Shown: piece after piece, positions 1-6,468 of the stretch
How positions within the stretch are numbered: position 1 is the stretch's first letter
Layout of the letters: the number at the start of each line of letters is the position of its first letter
Origin: Thioglobus_B sp964566765
Lineage (GTDB): Bacteria; Pseudomonadota; Gammaproteobacteria; PS1; Pseudothioglobaceae
DNA length: 8,725 bases
Reading direction: 5' to 3'
Assembly: GCA_964566765.1 (NCBI GenBank)
Contig: CAZMJI010000041.1
Coordinates: 1-8,725 of the forward strand
Program-made: the position numbers and the translations under genes
Notes under the pieces: model-generated
Seen by the model: the letters and a program-made list of their open reading frames with translations, nothing else
What the model was told of the DNA's origin: nothing
The model's database searches: none

Positions 1-40
1 GCACAATGGCTTGCGCGGTAGCAAGCAAGAAATCGGCCTA
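1..40 (-). other. clpB: Continuation of the clpB frame beyond the in-frame TAG
   Basis: Read on the minus strand in the clpB frame, the TAG at 38-40 is followed by ADFLLATAQAIV and then the first base of a likely Arg codon. E. coli ClpB has KALANFMFDSDEAMVR at the same place, with the same length and no gap. The stop thus replaces a leucine codon (TTG to TAG is one base change). Two further conserved positions also differ: Phe-Asp of the FD(T/S) stretch reads Leu-Ala. Clustered unusual bases within 40 bp of the window edge suggest poor sequence quality or early gene decay. Confidence 0.75.
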
Positions 41-1891
41 GGCTTTAGTAAGCTCGGTTTTACCCACACCGGTCGGGCCCATAATCATAAACGAGCCGTC
101 TGGTCGATTTGGATCAGACAGACCAGCGCGTGAGCGACGCACGGCATCAGAGATCACCTTCACCGCTTTGTCTTGACCCACTAGGCGTTGGTGGATAATG
201 GCTTCCATCTGCAGCAGCTTATCTTTTTCGCCTTCCATCATCTTATCCACTGGAATACCAGTCCAACGTGCCACAATCTGCGCAATTTCGTCTTCAGTCA
301 CCTTGTTTCTGAGTAAGGTCATGTCCTCACCATCACTAGATTCGGCCGCAGCGATCTTAGCTTCCAATTCAGGAATCTTGCCATATTGCAACTCACTCAT
401 CTTTGCCAAGTCGTTGTTACGCGTGGCCACATCCAGCTCAGCCTTGACTTGCTCTAACTCTTCTTTCAAGTGTTGTGCGCCTTGAACCTGGGATTTTTCC
501 TTCTTCCAAATCTCTTCCAGGTCGGCATATTCCTTCTCTAGTTCATCAATATGACCTTCTAGTTCTTTGAGGCGCTCTTTAGAAGCTTTGTCTTTTTCCT
601 TCTTCAACGCCATGCGCTCAATCTTTAGCTGTACCAGCTTGCGATCTAGCTTATCCATCGCCTCTGGCTTGGAGTCGATTTCCATGCGAATTTGTGAGGC
701 GGCCTCATCGATCAGATCAATGGCCTTATCTGGCAGTTGTCTGTCAGTGATATAGCGTTGTGAATAGGTGGTGGCTGCAATAATCGCCGGGTCGGTAATC
801 TCCACACCGTGGTGCACCTCGTAGCGCTCTTTAAGACCACGTAGGATGGCAATGGTGTCTTCTTCAGTGGGCTCGTCCACCAAGACTTTTTGGAAGCGTC
901 GCTCCAAGGCAGAGTCCTTCTCAATGTATTCACGGTATTCATCCAAGGTGGTTGCGCCCATGCAGTGTAGCTCGCCACGTGCCAAGGCAGGCTTTAACAT
1001 ATTGCCTGCATCCATGGCGCCATCGGTTTTACCGGCGCCAACCATGGTGTGCAATTCGTCAATAAACAGAATCACTTGGCCTTGTTCAGACTCCAGTTCT
1101 TTAAGCACGGCTTTTAGACGCTCTTCGAACTCACCACGGTACTTAGCGCCAGCCACCAAAGCCGCCATATCCAGTGATAGCACGCGCTTATTTTTTAGAC
1201 CTTCAGGCACTTCGCCATTGATAATACGCTGCGCCAAGCCTTCCACAATCGCGGTTTTACCCACACCGGGTTCACCGATCAGTACTGGGTTATTTTTGGT
1301 GCGACGCTGCAAGACTTGGATGGCGCGACGAATTTCGCCGTCACGACCAATCACTGGGTCTAGTTTGCCTTCTTGAGCACGCTCGGTTAAGTCCAAGGTG
1401 TATTTGTTAAGTGCATCGCGCTGAGTTTCTGCGTTTTGATCGTTCACAGTTTCGCCTCCTCTTAGGTTGTCGATGGCGCTCAAGAGACTTTGCTCATTGA
1501 CGCCTAATTTTTTCAGTAGTTGGGTGCTTGTGTCATTACCTTGAATCACAGCCAGTAGAAACAACTCAGTTGACAGATAACTGTCACCTCGGTCTGTTGC
1601 TAATTTTTCTGTGGTATTTAGTAGTCTTAATAGGTTTTGTGAAATACCAACATCCCCACTTGGACTGCTGACCACACCTAGATTGTCAATTTCCCCATCC
1701 AATTGTTGTTTGAGCATCTGCGTATTAATACCCACGGCTTTTAGCACATTGGCCACGCTAGAGGCATCATCACTCAACATGGCGCTGAGCACATGCACAC
1801 CTTCAATGGCCGTGTGGTTCTTGCCAATGGCAATCGATTGCGCCAAGCCCAGATCCTGTTGAAATTGAGACGTTAGTTTGTCAATATTCAT
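38..1891 (-). CDS. clpB: ATP-dependent chaperone ClpB, interrupted after NBD2 Walker A
   Basis: Hsp100 AAA+ disaggregase, a cytoplasmic hexamer that pulls polypeptides out of aggregates together with DnaK. The 617 visible residues are colinear with E. coli ClpB. They comprise a Clp N-domain (about 1-145), NBD1 with Walker A GEPGVGKT (206-213, K212), pore-loop KYRG (Y251) and Walker B ending in D278-E279, a long charged coiled-coil M-domain (about 409-530, Y503 conserved), and the start of NBD2 with Walker A GPTGVGKT (605-612, K611). A TAG at 38-40 then ends the frame, whereas the family runs to about 857-865 residues. NBD2 Walker B, sensors and the C-domain are therefore lost or outside the window. 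Past the stop, the same frame still reads as ClpB to base 1, so this is a point nonsense change or sequence error rather than a natural end. The ATG at 1889-1891 gives the usual family N-terminus. It has no SD, only an A-rich leader behind a heat-shock promoter. Identity is certain; integrity is not. Confidence 0.95.
   Translation of the reverse strand: MNIDKLTSQFQQDLGLAQSIAIGKNHTAIEGVHVLSAMLSDDASSVANVLKAVGINTQMLKQQLDGEIDNLGVVSSPSGDVGISQNLLRLLNTTEKLATDRGDSYLSTELFLLAVIQGNDTSTQLLKKLGVNEQSLLSAIDNLRGGETVNDQNAETQRDALNKYTLDLTERAQEGKLDPVIGRDGEIRRAIQVLQRRTKNNPVLIGEPGVGKTAIVEGLAQRIINGEVPEGLKNKRVLSLDMAALVAGAKYRGEFEERLKAVLKELESEQGQVILFIDELHTMVGAGKTDGAMDAGNMLKPALARGELHCMGATTLDEYREYIEKDSALERRFQKVLVDEPTEEDTIAILRGLKERYEVHHGVEITDPAIIAATTYSQRYITDRQLPDKAIDLIDEAASQIRMEIDSKPEAMDKLDRKLVQLKIERMALKKEKDKASKERLKELEGHIDELEKEYADLEEIWKKEKSQVQGAQHLKEELEQVKAELDVATRNNDLAKMSELQYGKIPELEAKIAAAESSDGEDMTLLRNKVTEDEIAQIVARWTGIPVDKMMEGEKDKLLQMEAIIHQRLVGQDKAVKVISDAVRRSRAGLSDPNRPDGSFMIMGPTGVGKTELTKA
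1445..1460 (-). promoter_or_regulatory. Internal SD and GTG start for the short ClpB isoform
   Basis: Within clpB, a perfect AGGAGG (1460 down to 1455, minus strand) stands 7 nt before a GTG (1447-1445) that encodes Val149 in frame. In E. coli a shorter ClpB lacking the N-domain starts at an internal GTG at codon 149, so position and start codon both match known biology. The site falls at the linker after the N-domain. The main ATG has no comparable SD, so the short form may be made efficiently here. Initiation itself is inferred from sequence. Confidence 0.7.
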
Positions 1892-1928
1892 CGGTTTTGT
1901 TATTGGTTTTTGTTTCAGTTATTGCTTA

Positions 1929-1956
1929 TCTATGGGATCATAGGGCGATATTCAAG
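1929..1956 (-). promoter_or_regulatory. Putative sigma-32 (RpoH) heat-shock promoter of clpB
   Basis: On the minus strand, CTTGAA (1956-1951), preceded by two more Cs, is followed after 14 nt by CCCATAGA (1936-1929). This closely matches the RpoH consensus, CTTGAA-type -35 and CCCCAT-type -10 with a 13-15 nt spacer; one C of the -10 block is T here. The predicted start near 1920-1923 would leave a leader of about 30 nt before the clpB ATG. clpB is a classical sigma-32 target, so motif and gene agree. Confidence 0.72.
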
Positions 1957-1972
1957 GGCAAAATAAAATATT

Positions 1973-2437
1973 ATGTTAAATTTAGTCTTATTCGAGCCAG
2001 AAATTCCCAATAACACGGGTAGCTTAATTCGCTTATCAGCCAATATGGGTTGTCGCCTACACTTAATCAAACCCTTTGGTTTTGAGATTACCGATAAGCG
2101 CTTAAGACGCGCTGGTCTGGACTACAAAGAATTGGCGCAAGTGTATGAGTATGACAACCTGGCCGATTATCTAGAACAGGCAAAGCCTAAGCGTATTTTT
2201 GCCGTGAGCTCTAAGGTTGAGCAGAATTATGCCGAGGTGACATACGAAGATGAGGATGTGTTTTTATTTGGTCCGGAAACACGCGGCTTACCGCAAGAGA
2301 TTCTGGACCAATACCCAGGCATTACCCTGCCCATGCAATCAGGATCGCGCAGCTTAAATCTGTCCAATTGTGTGTCAATTGTGGCTTATGAAGCTTGGCG
2401 CCAATTGGGTTTTAAAGGTAGTGTGTTAAACCCATAG
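1973..2437 (+). CDS. trmL: tRNA (cytidine(34)-2'-O)-methyltransferase TrmL
   Basis: SPOUT-class SAM-dependent methyltransferase (YibK/TrmL) that 2'-O-methylates wobble nucleotide 34 of the tRNA-Leu isoacceptors CmAA and cmnm5UmAA in E. coli. The 154 residues match the family length (E. coli about 157) and form a single trefoil-knot domain without extension. Three SpoU motifs are visible: PEIPNNTGSLIR (9-20) with the conserved N and R, FGPETRGLP (99-107), and SRSLNLSNCVSIVAYE (125-140), the last two forming the SAM-binding knot. The start is the first ATG and gives the standard N-terminus; no clear SD or promoter is visible ahead of it. It diverges from clpB across about 81 bp. Its last 12 bases lie inside the end of the convergent permease gene, with no room for a separate terminator. 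Confidence 0.95.
   Translation: MLNLVLFEPEIPNNTGSLIRLSANMGCRLHLIKPFGFEITDKRLRRAGLDYKELAQVYEYDNLADYLEQAKPKRIFAVSSKVEQNYAEVTYEDEDVFLFGPETRGLPQEILDQYPGITLPMQSGSRSLNLSNCVSIVAYEAWRQLGFKGSVLNP
2426..2437. other. 12-bp convergent overlap of trmL and permease 3' ends
   Basis: The trmL stop TAG (2435-2437) reads on the opposite strand as the CTA Leu codon of the permease C-terminus. The permease stop TAA (2428-2426) lies within the last codons of trmL. Each transcript must run into the other gene before ending, and I see no strong hairpin plus T-run nearby. Confidence 0.9.
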
Positions 2438-3631
2438 ATAGAACGCCACAAAGCTGGCATTGGTTACCAGGCCGATGATTGGCAGGGCAATTGAGTATTG
2501 CTTAACATTGGCGCCTACCGGGGTGTTGCCGGTCTTTAGGCGAATCAGTGATAGATGCATCAGTGAGAAGATAATCAGAATCAACAGACTGGTTAGCTCA
2601 GCCAATTTGACCATTGGTAACCATAAGGCCAAGATAAGAATGATTAGGGTGATGAGTGCCGTGGCGGCAATGGGTGTACGGGTTTTGGCATTAATTCTGG
2701 CCAGAGCACCTGGCAACCAGCCTTGTTGACTCATACCAAATACCACACGTGAGGCCATAATAATTTGAATCAGTGCGCCATTCACTACCGCCAGCATACC
2801 AATCAGTGATACCAAGGTTGGTGACAGACCGGTGATTTGCTCATAGATCAGTGCCAACGGCGCAGCACTGCCGGCTAAGTTGGTTGGACTGACGGCCAGA
2901 ATAGAAACCAAGGCCACCAAGACGTAGATCACAGTGGAAACAATCAGCGAGAGAATGATGGCCCGAGGCATGGTTTTGGTGGGTTCAATCACTTCTTCAG
3001 CCACATTCACCATGTCTTCAAAACCAATAAAGGCGTAGAAGGCCAAGAAAGCACCTGAGAGAATACCAATCCAGATCACCCCTTCTGCCTGCATGGCTTG
3101 CTCGGCATAGGCTAACACATCCAAATCCCCCAGGTGGTCTTGGCCTACCCAGATAATGACCAACAGACCTAAGATTTCAATTAGGGTCAGTAGGGCGGCA
3201 GCTTGTACCGATTGCTTAATACCCCAAGCGGCCAGCAAGCCCAATAGCGCCAGTAGTCCGACAATAACTGCGGTTTCGTTCCAGTTAAAGAAAACCGAGA
3301 AGTAGCCCACAAAGCCATTGGCAATCGCGGCTGACGACAGAACGCCGGTGGCAATAATCAGCAGACCAATCAGCAGCGATAGGGATTTGACCCCAAAGGC
3401 TTTAAATAAATAGAGCGCCTCACCGGCACTGCGCGGATAGCGCGCTGAGAGTTCACTATAAGTAAAGGCGGTGGTGGCGACTAAGATTGAAGCAATAAGG
3501 AAAGATAGCGGGGTAAATAGACCGGCAGAGGCTGAGACTTTACCAATGAGTACATAGATACCCGCACCCAAAATATTACCCAAGCCGTATAAGGTTAGCA
3601 AGGGTAGATTGAGCGAGCGTCTAAGTTTCAT
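2426..3631 (-). CDS. APC-family amino acid permease
   Basis: Inner-membrane amino acid/polyamine/organocation transporter of 401 residues. By eye there are about 11 hydrophobic segments (roughly 12-32, 40-60, 84-108, 121-138, 143-163, 184-206, 224-247, 270-292, 320-340, 344-362, 381-400). The first carries the broken-helix substrate motif GAGIYVLIG (22-30). The stretch FYAFIGFEDMVNVAEE (198-213), followed by PTKTMPRAI, is the typical TM6 and following loop of this family. The length is a little short for a 12-TM member, and the C-terminus ends right at the last helix. Substrate cannot be told from sequence. It is the last gene of the cluster after fmt: fmt stop TAA, CC, then this ATG, with a weak GGA upstream as SD. 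Proximity to argH makes an arginine-related amino acid a thought, no more. Confidence 0.9.
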   Translation of the reverse strand: MKLRRSLNLPLLTLYGLGNILGAGIYVLIGKVSASAGLFTPLSFLIASILVATTAFTYSELSARYPRSAGEALYLFKAFGVKSLSLLIGLLIIATGVLSSAAIANGFVGYFSVFFNWNETAVIVGLLALLGLLAAWGIKQSVQAAALLTLIEILGLLVIIWVGQDHLGDLDVLAYAEQAMQAEGVIWIGILSGAFLAFYAFIGFEDMVNVAEEVIEPTKTMPRAIILSLIVSTVIYVLVALVSILAVSPTNLAGSAAPLALIYEQITGLSPTLVSLIGMLAVVNGALIQIIMASRVVFGMSQQGWLPGALARINAKTRTPIAATALITLIILILALWLPMVKLAELTSLLILIIFSLMHLSLIRLKTGNTPVGANVKQYSIALPIIGLVTNASFVAFYLWV

Positions 3632-3633
3632 GG

Positions 3634-4563
3634 TTATTCCAGTTTACTCAGTTGGTAGGCGTTTAAGAAATCCTTAATATCAAGCGCTTTTTTGCCAGCC
3701 AACTGCACCCGTTCTAGTTGCAGTGCACCATCTTGGGTGGCAACAATACAGGTTTTCTTGTTGCATTCGACTACTGTACCAGGAATTTGGTCGTAAGTGG
3801 TTTCTAATACGCTAGCTTCAAGAATACGCAAGACCTTTTGTTCAAACTTGTCACCACTGGCATGGGTTTGCGCAATCGGATAAGGGTTAAAAGCACGAAT
3901 TTGTTGATTGATCTGAGTGGCAGACTGCTGCCAATTAATCCATGCTTCTTCTTTTTTTAGTTTTTGCGCATAGGTGACACCAGACTCATCCTGTTTGACC
4001 GGGGCTAGTTGAGCTAGATTCTCTAGGGCTTCGACAATGGCAGTCGCACCCAGCTCGGCCAATTTATCGTGCAAGCTTTGCGCGGTGTCATACGCTTCAA
4101 TGGGGCAAGTCTTCTCCAGCAGTACATCACCAGTGTCCAGGCCTTCGTCCATTTGCATAATGCCCACCCCTGTGGTTTGGTCACCCGCCAAGATGGCGCG
4201 TTGAATGGGGGCTGCACCACGCCAGCGTGGTAGCAGCGAGGCGTGAATATTTAAACAGCCGTGAGTGGGTGTCTCCAGTACAGCCTTAGGCAAGATCTGT
4301 CCATAAGCCACCACCACCATCACCTCGGCATTAAGCTGCTGGATTTGTGCTTGTTCAGCCTCGTCTTTAAGGCTCAAAGGTTGATAGACTGGCAAGTTGT
4401 TCGCCAGTGCTGCTTCTTTAACTGGGCAGGCGCTAAGCACACGACCGCGACCTTTGGGGCGATCGGGTTGGCAGTAAACACCAACAATCTCATGTCCGGC
4501 ATTGATTAATGCTTTTAGGATGCCAACAGAAAACTCAGGCGTGCCGGCAAAAATAACGCGCAT
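3634..4563 (-). CDS. fmt: Methionyl-tRNA formyltransferase
   Basis: Transfers formyl from 10-formyltetrahydrofolate to Met-tRNA(fMet) in the cytoplasm, allowing bacterial translation initiation. It has 309 residues, against about 315 in E. coli. The N-terminal Rossmann catalytic domain starts MRVIFAGTPEFS. It carries the QPDRPKGRGR loop (32-41) that contacts tRNA, the folate-site signature LNIHASLLPRWRGAAPIQ (104-121) with catalytic Asn105 and His107, and GLDTGD (141-146) with catalytic Asp143. The C-terminal OB-like domain (about 205-309) is complete. The start ATG shares one base with the argH stop (TAATG), so translation is probably coupled to argH. fmt usually pairs with def (peptide deformylase); no def is present here. 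Confidence 0.97.
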   Translation of the reverse strand: MRVIFAGTPEFSVGILKALINAGHEIVGVYCQPDRPKGRGRVLSACPVKEAALANNLPVYQPLSLKDEAEQAQIQQLNAEVMVVVAYGQILPKAVLETPTHGCLNIHASLLPRWRGAAPIQRAILAGDQTTGVGIMQMDEGLDTGDVLLEKTCPIEAYDTAQSLHDKLAELGATAIVEALENLAQLAPVKQDESGVTYAQKLKKEEAWINWQQSATQINQQIRAFNPYPIAQTHASGDKFEQKVLRILEASVLETTYDQIPGTVVECNKKTCIVATQDGALQLERVQLAGKKALDIKDFLNAYQLSKLE

Positions 4564-5951
4564 TAGTTCAGCGCGTCTCTGGCGGTTTGTACTGCTTGTC
4601 TAACTTGTGCTTCAGCGGTACCACCTAGGTGATTTCTAGCATTTAGCGAACCTTCTAGAGATAAGATGTCAAACACATCAGCCTCGATGCGATTATCGAA
4701 CGCTTGTAGCTCTTCTAGGCTTAGTTCGGCCAGGTCTTTTTGGTGTTCCAGACCATAAGCCACCGATTTACCCACCACTTCGTGTGCATCCCTAAATGGC
4801 AAGCCTTTTTTCACCAGATAATCGGCTAGGTCAGTGGCGGTGGTGTAACCTTTTTTGCAAGACTCATACATGTTGTCGCGTTTGGCTTTAATGGTAGGTA
4901 CCATGTCAGCAAACACTCGAAGTGAGGCCATCAGTGTGTCGACTGTGTCAAACAAAGGCTCTTTGTCTTCTTGGTTGTCTTTGTTATAGGCCAAGGGTTG
5001 TGACTTCATTAGTGTCAGTAGTGAGGTTAGCGCACCATACACACGACCGGTCTTGCCACGTACCAGCTCAGGAACATCTGGATTTTTCTTTTGCGGCATA
5101 ATGGAAGAGCCTGTACAGAAGCTGTCTGGCAGCTCGATAAAATCAAATTGTGCTGATGACCAAAGAATAAGCTCCTCTGAGAAGCGCGATAGGTGCATCA
5201 TAATCAGACTGGCTGCGGATAAGAATTCAATGGCAAAATCACGATCACTCACGCCATCTAGTGAGTTACTGCAAATGCGCTCGAAACCCAGTAATTCTGC
5301 TGTGCGTTCGCGATTGATCGGATAGGTGGTGCCTGCCAAAGCGGCTGAGCCCAGTGGCATGCTGTTAATACGCTTACGACAATCAATCAGACGCTCCTTA
5401 TCGCGACTAAGCATTTCAAAATAAGCCATCAGGTGATGACCAAAACTCACCGGTTGTGCAGCCTGCAAGTGAGTAAAGCCCGGCAGAATGGTTGCCGCTT
5501 CTTGTTCGGCCAAGTCTAGTAGTGCATGTTGTAAGCGCGCCACCTCACCAAGAATGGCATCAACCTGGGCGCGTAAATATAGGCGAATATCGGTTGCCAC
5601 TTGGTCATTACGTGAACGACCCGTATGCAGTTTTTTGCCAGCATCACCAATCAATTGAGTGAGGCGTGACTCCACATTCATGTGCACATCTTCTAGGTCT
5701 ACTGACCAATCAAATTCACCCGCCTCAATCTCACCTAGGACTTGCTCTAAGCCCTGGATGATTTGGGTTTTTTCTTCTGCGCTTAAAATCCCAACCTCTT
5801 GCAGCATGGTGGCATGGGCGATCGAGCCTTGAATGTCAAAGGGTGCTAAGATCTTGTCAAAGAACACCGAGGCGCCAAAGATTTTAACGAATTCATCGGT
5901 TGGCTCGTTAAAGCGTCCACCCCAAGATTGGTTGGTTTGTGTTGTACTCAT
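4563..5951 (-). CDS. argH: Argininosuccinate lyase
   Basis: Splits argininosuccinate into arginine and fumarate, the last step of arginine biosynthesis; a cytoplasmic homotetramer of the fumarase/aspartase superfamily. The 462 residues equal the family norm. Visible marks are the N-terminal WGGRF (10-14), the HTGRSRNDQVATD region (109-121), the Thr160-His161 pair before LQAAQP with the catalytic His, and the superfamily signature GSSIMPQKKNPD (281-292) with the mobile catalytic serine loop. The protein looks intact to the C-terminus. The start ATG overlaps the stop of the upstream thioredoxin-like gene as ATGA; the leader has no real SD, so coupling probably matters. No ARG-box-like operator was apparent upstream of the cluster. 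Confidence 0.97.
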   Translation of the reverse strand: MSTTQTNQSWGGRFNEPTDEFVKIFGASVFFDKILAPFDIQGSIAHATMLQEVGILSAEEKTQIIQGLEQVLGEIEAGEFDWSVDLEDVHMNVESRLTQLIGDAGKKLHTGRSRNDQVATDIRLYLRAQVDAILGEVARLQHALLDLAEQEAATILPGFTHLQAAQPVSFGHHLMAYFEMLSRDKERLIDCRKRINSMPLGSAALAGTTYPINRERTAELLGFERICSNSLDGVSDRDFAIEFLSAASLIMMHLSRFSEELILWSSAQFDFIELPDSFCTGSSIMPQKKNPDVPELVRGKTGRVYGALTSLLTLMKSQPLAYNKDNQEDKEPLFDTVDTLMASLRVFADMVPTIKAKRDNMYESCKKGYTTATDLADYLVKKGLPFRDAHEVVGKSVAYGLEHQKDLAELSLEELQAFDNRIEADVFDILSLEGSLNARNHLGGTAEAQVRQAVQTARDALN

Positions 5952-6427
5952 AAGGTTGCGTTTAGTTGTTTTCTTAGTTTTTCAGTGGACTCATCAATCA
6001 CCTGATCCAGATCAGTCCAGTAATAATCTTCGTTGGTTACACCTAGGACTTTGTCCAGCGTTGCGCCGTAGTTATCGACCAACAATACCGTGGGGAAAAA
6101 GTTAACCGCATATTTAAAAGCAAATTCGTTATGCGAGACTTCTTCGTTGTAAAAGTTGTTAATTTCGTCAAAGCTATTGGCATTGATATGACGAATAATA
6201 ATCTTGTCTTTGTATTCCTCTAATTCAGCCATCGGGCCAATCACATCTTCCTTGATTTTTTGGCAGAATCCACAATCTGGAATGGAAAACATTATTAAAA
6301 TAGGAATTTTTTTCTTCCATACTTGTTGCGAATCTAGAAAAAAGTTTTTCGCAGGCGGCAAAGTGTGACCTTCAGCCCAGGCAGTATTGGACAAAAATAC
6401 CAAAATCAATAGATAAAATCGGAACAT
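5948..6427 (-). CDS. Periplasmic thioredoxin-fold protein with CGFC motif
   Basis: 159 residues with an N-terminal signal peptide: a hydrophobic core at about 4-14 and a likely cleavage after AWA at residue 18. The mature part is a thioredoxin-like domain. The redox motif CGFC (52-55) sits in SIPDCGFCQKIK, and FFPTV (110-114) supplies the cis-proline (P112) that faces the active site. The fold resembles SoxW or small DsbC-like periplasmic oxidoreductases, but I cannot assign a subfamily or substrate. The frame is open upstream to an ATG at 6544. That start is rejected because it would add 39 atypical residues antisense to hemC and bury the signal peptide. The last bases overlap argH as ATGA, making this the first gene of a four-gene cluster. 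An AAGG lies 3 nt before the ATG, closer than an optimal SD. Confidence 0.85.
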   Translation of the reverse strand: MFRFYLLILVFLSNTAWAEGHTLPPAKNFFLDSQQVWKKKIPILIMFSIPDCGFCQKIKEDVIGPMAELEEYKDKIIIRHINANSFDEINNFYNEEVSHNEFAFKYAVNFFPTVLLVDNYGATLDKVLGVTNEDYYWTDLDQVIDESTEKLRKQLNATL

Positions 6428-6439
6428 CGGCCTTATTTT

Positions 6440-6468
6440 AATATAAAGTCTGTAAAAACATGAGTAAA
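6440..6468 (-). promoter_or_regulatory. Possible sigma-70 promoter of the thioredoxin-argH-fmt-permease cluster
   Basis: On the minus strand, TTTACT (6468-6463) and TATATT (6445-6440) are separated by 17 nt, matching 4/6 and 5/6 of the sigma-70 consensus. The -35 lies within the first codons of the divergent hemC. Transcription would start near 6433, leaving only about 6 nt before the ATG at 6427, so the mRNA would be almost leaderless. In A/T-rich DNA this could be chance. Confidence 0.3.

Noticed and set aside
38..40. TAG as a recoded (pyrrolysine-type) codon in clpB
   Set aside because: Pyrrolysine use is restricted to a few lineages and specific enzymes. A single-base change from a leucine codon near the window edge is far simpler.
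846..1376. 176-codon open frame on the plus strand opposite clpB
   Set aside because: It is an antisense shadow of the highly conserved NBD1 coding region, with Ser/Arg/Pro-rich low-quality composition and no recognisable domain.
1923..1952. Possible plus-strand promoter for trmL (TTGCTT, 18 nt, GATATT)
   Set aside because: Only 3/6 and 4/6 matches to sigma-70 boxes, and it overlaps the better supported heat-shock promoter; too weak to list.
2441..2460. Hairpin GCCA/TGGC just after trmL as terminator
   Set aside because: The stem is only 4 bp and no T-run follows; it also lies in permease coding sequence.
6387..6419. Possible hemC promoter (TTGGAC and TAAAAT upstream of hemC)
   Set aside because: The spacer is 21 nt for the better boxes, and the box pair with correct spacing has a poor -10.
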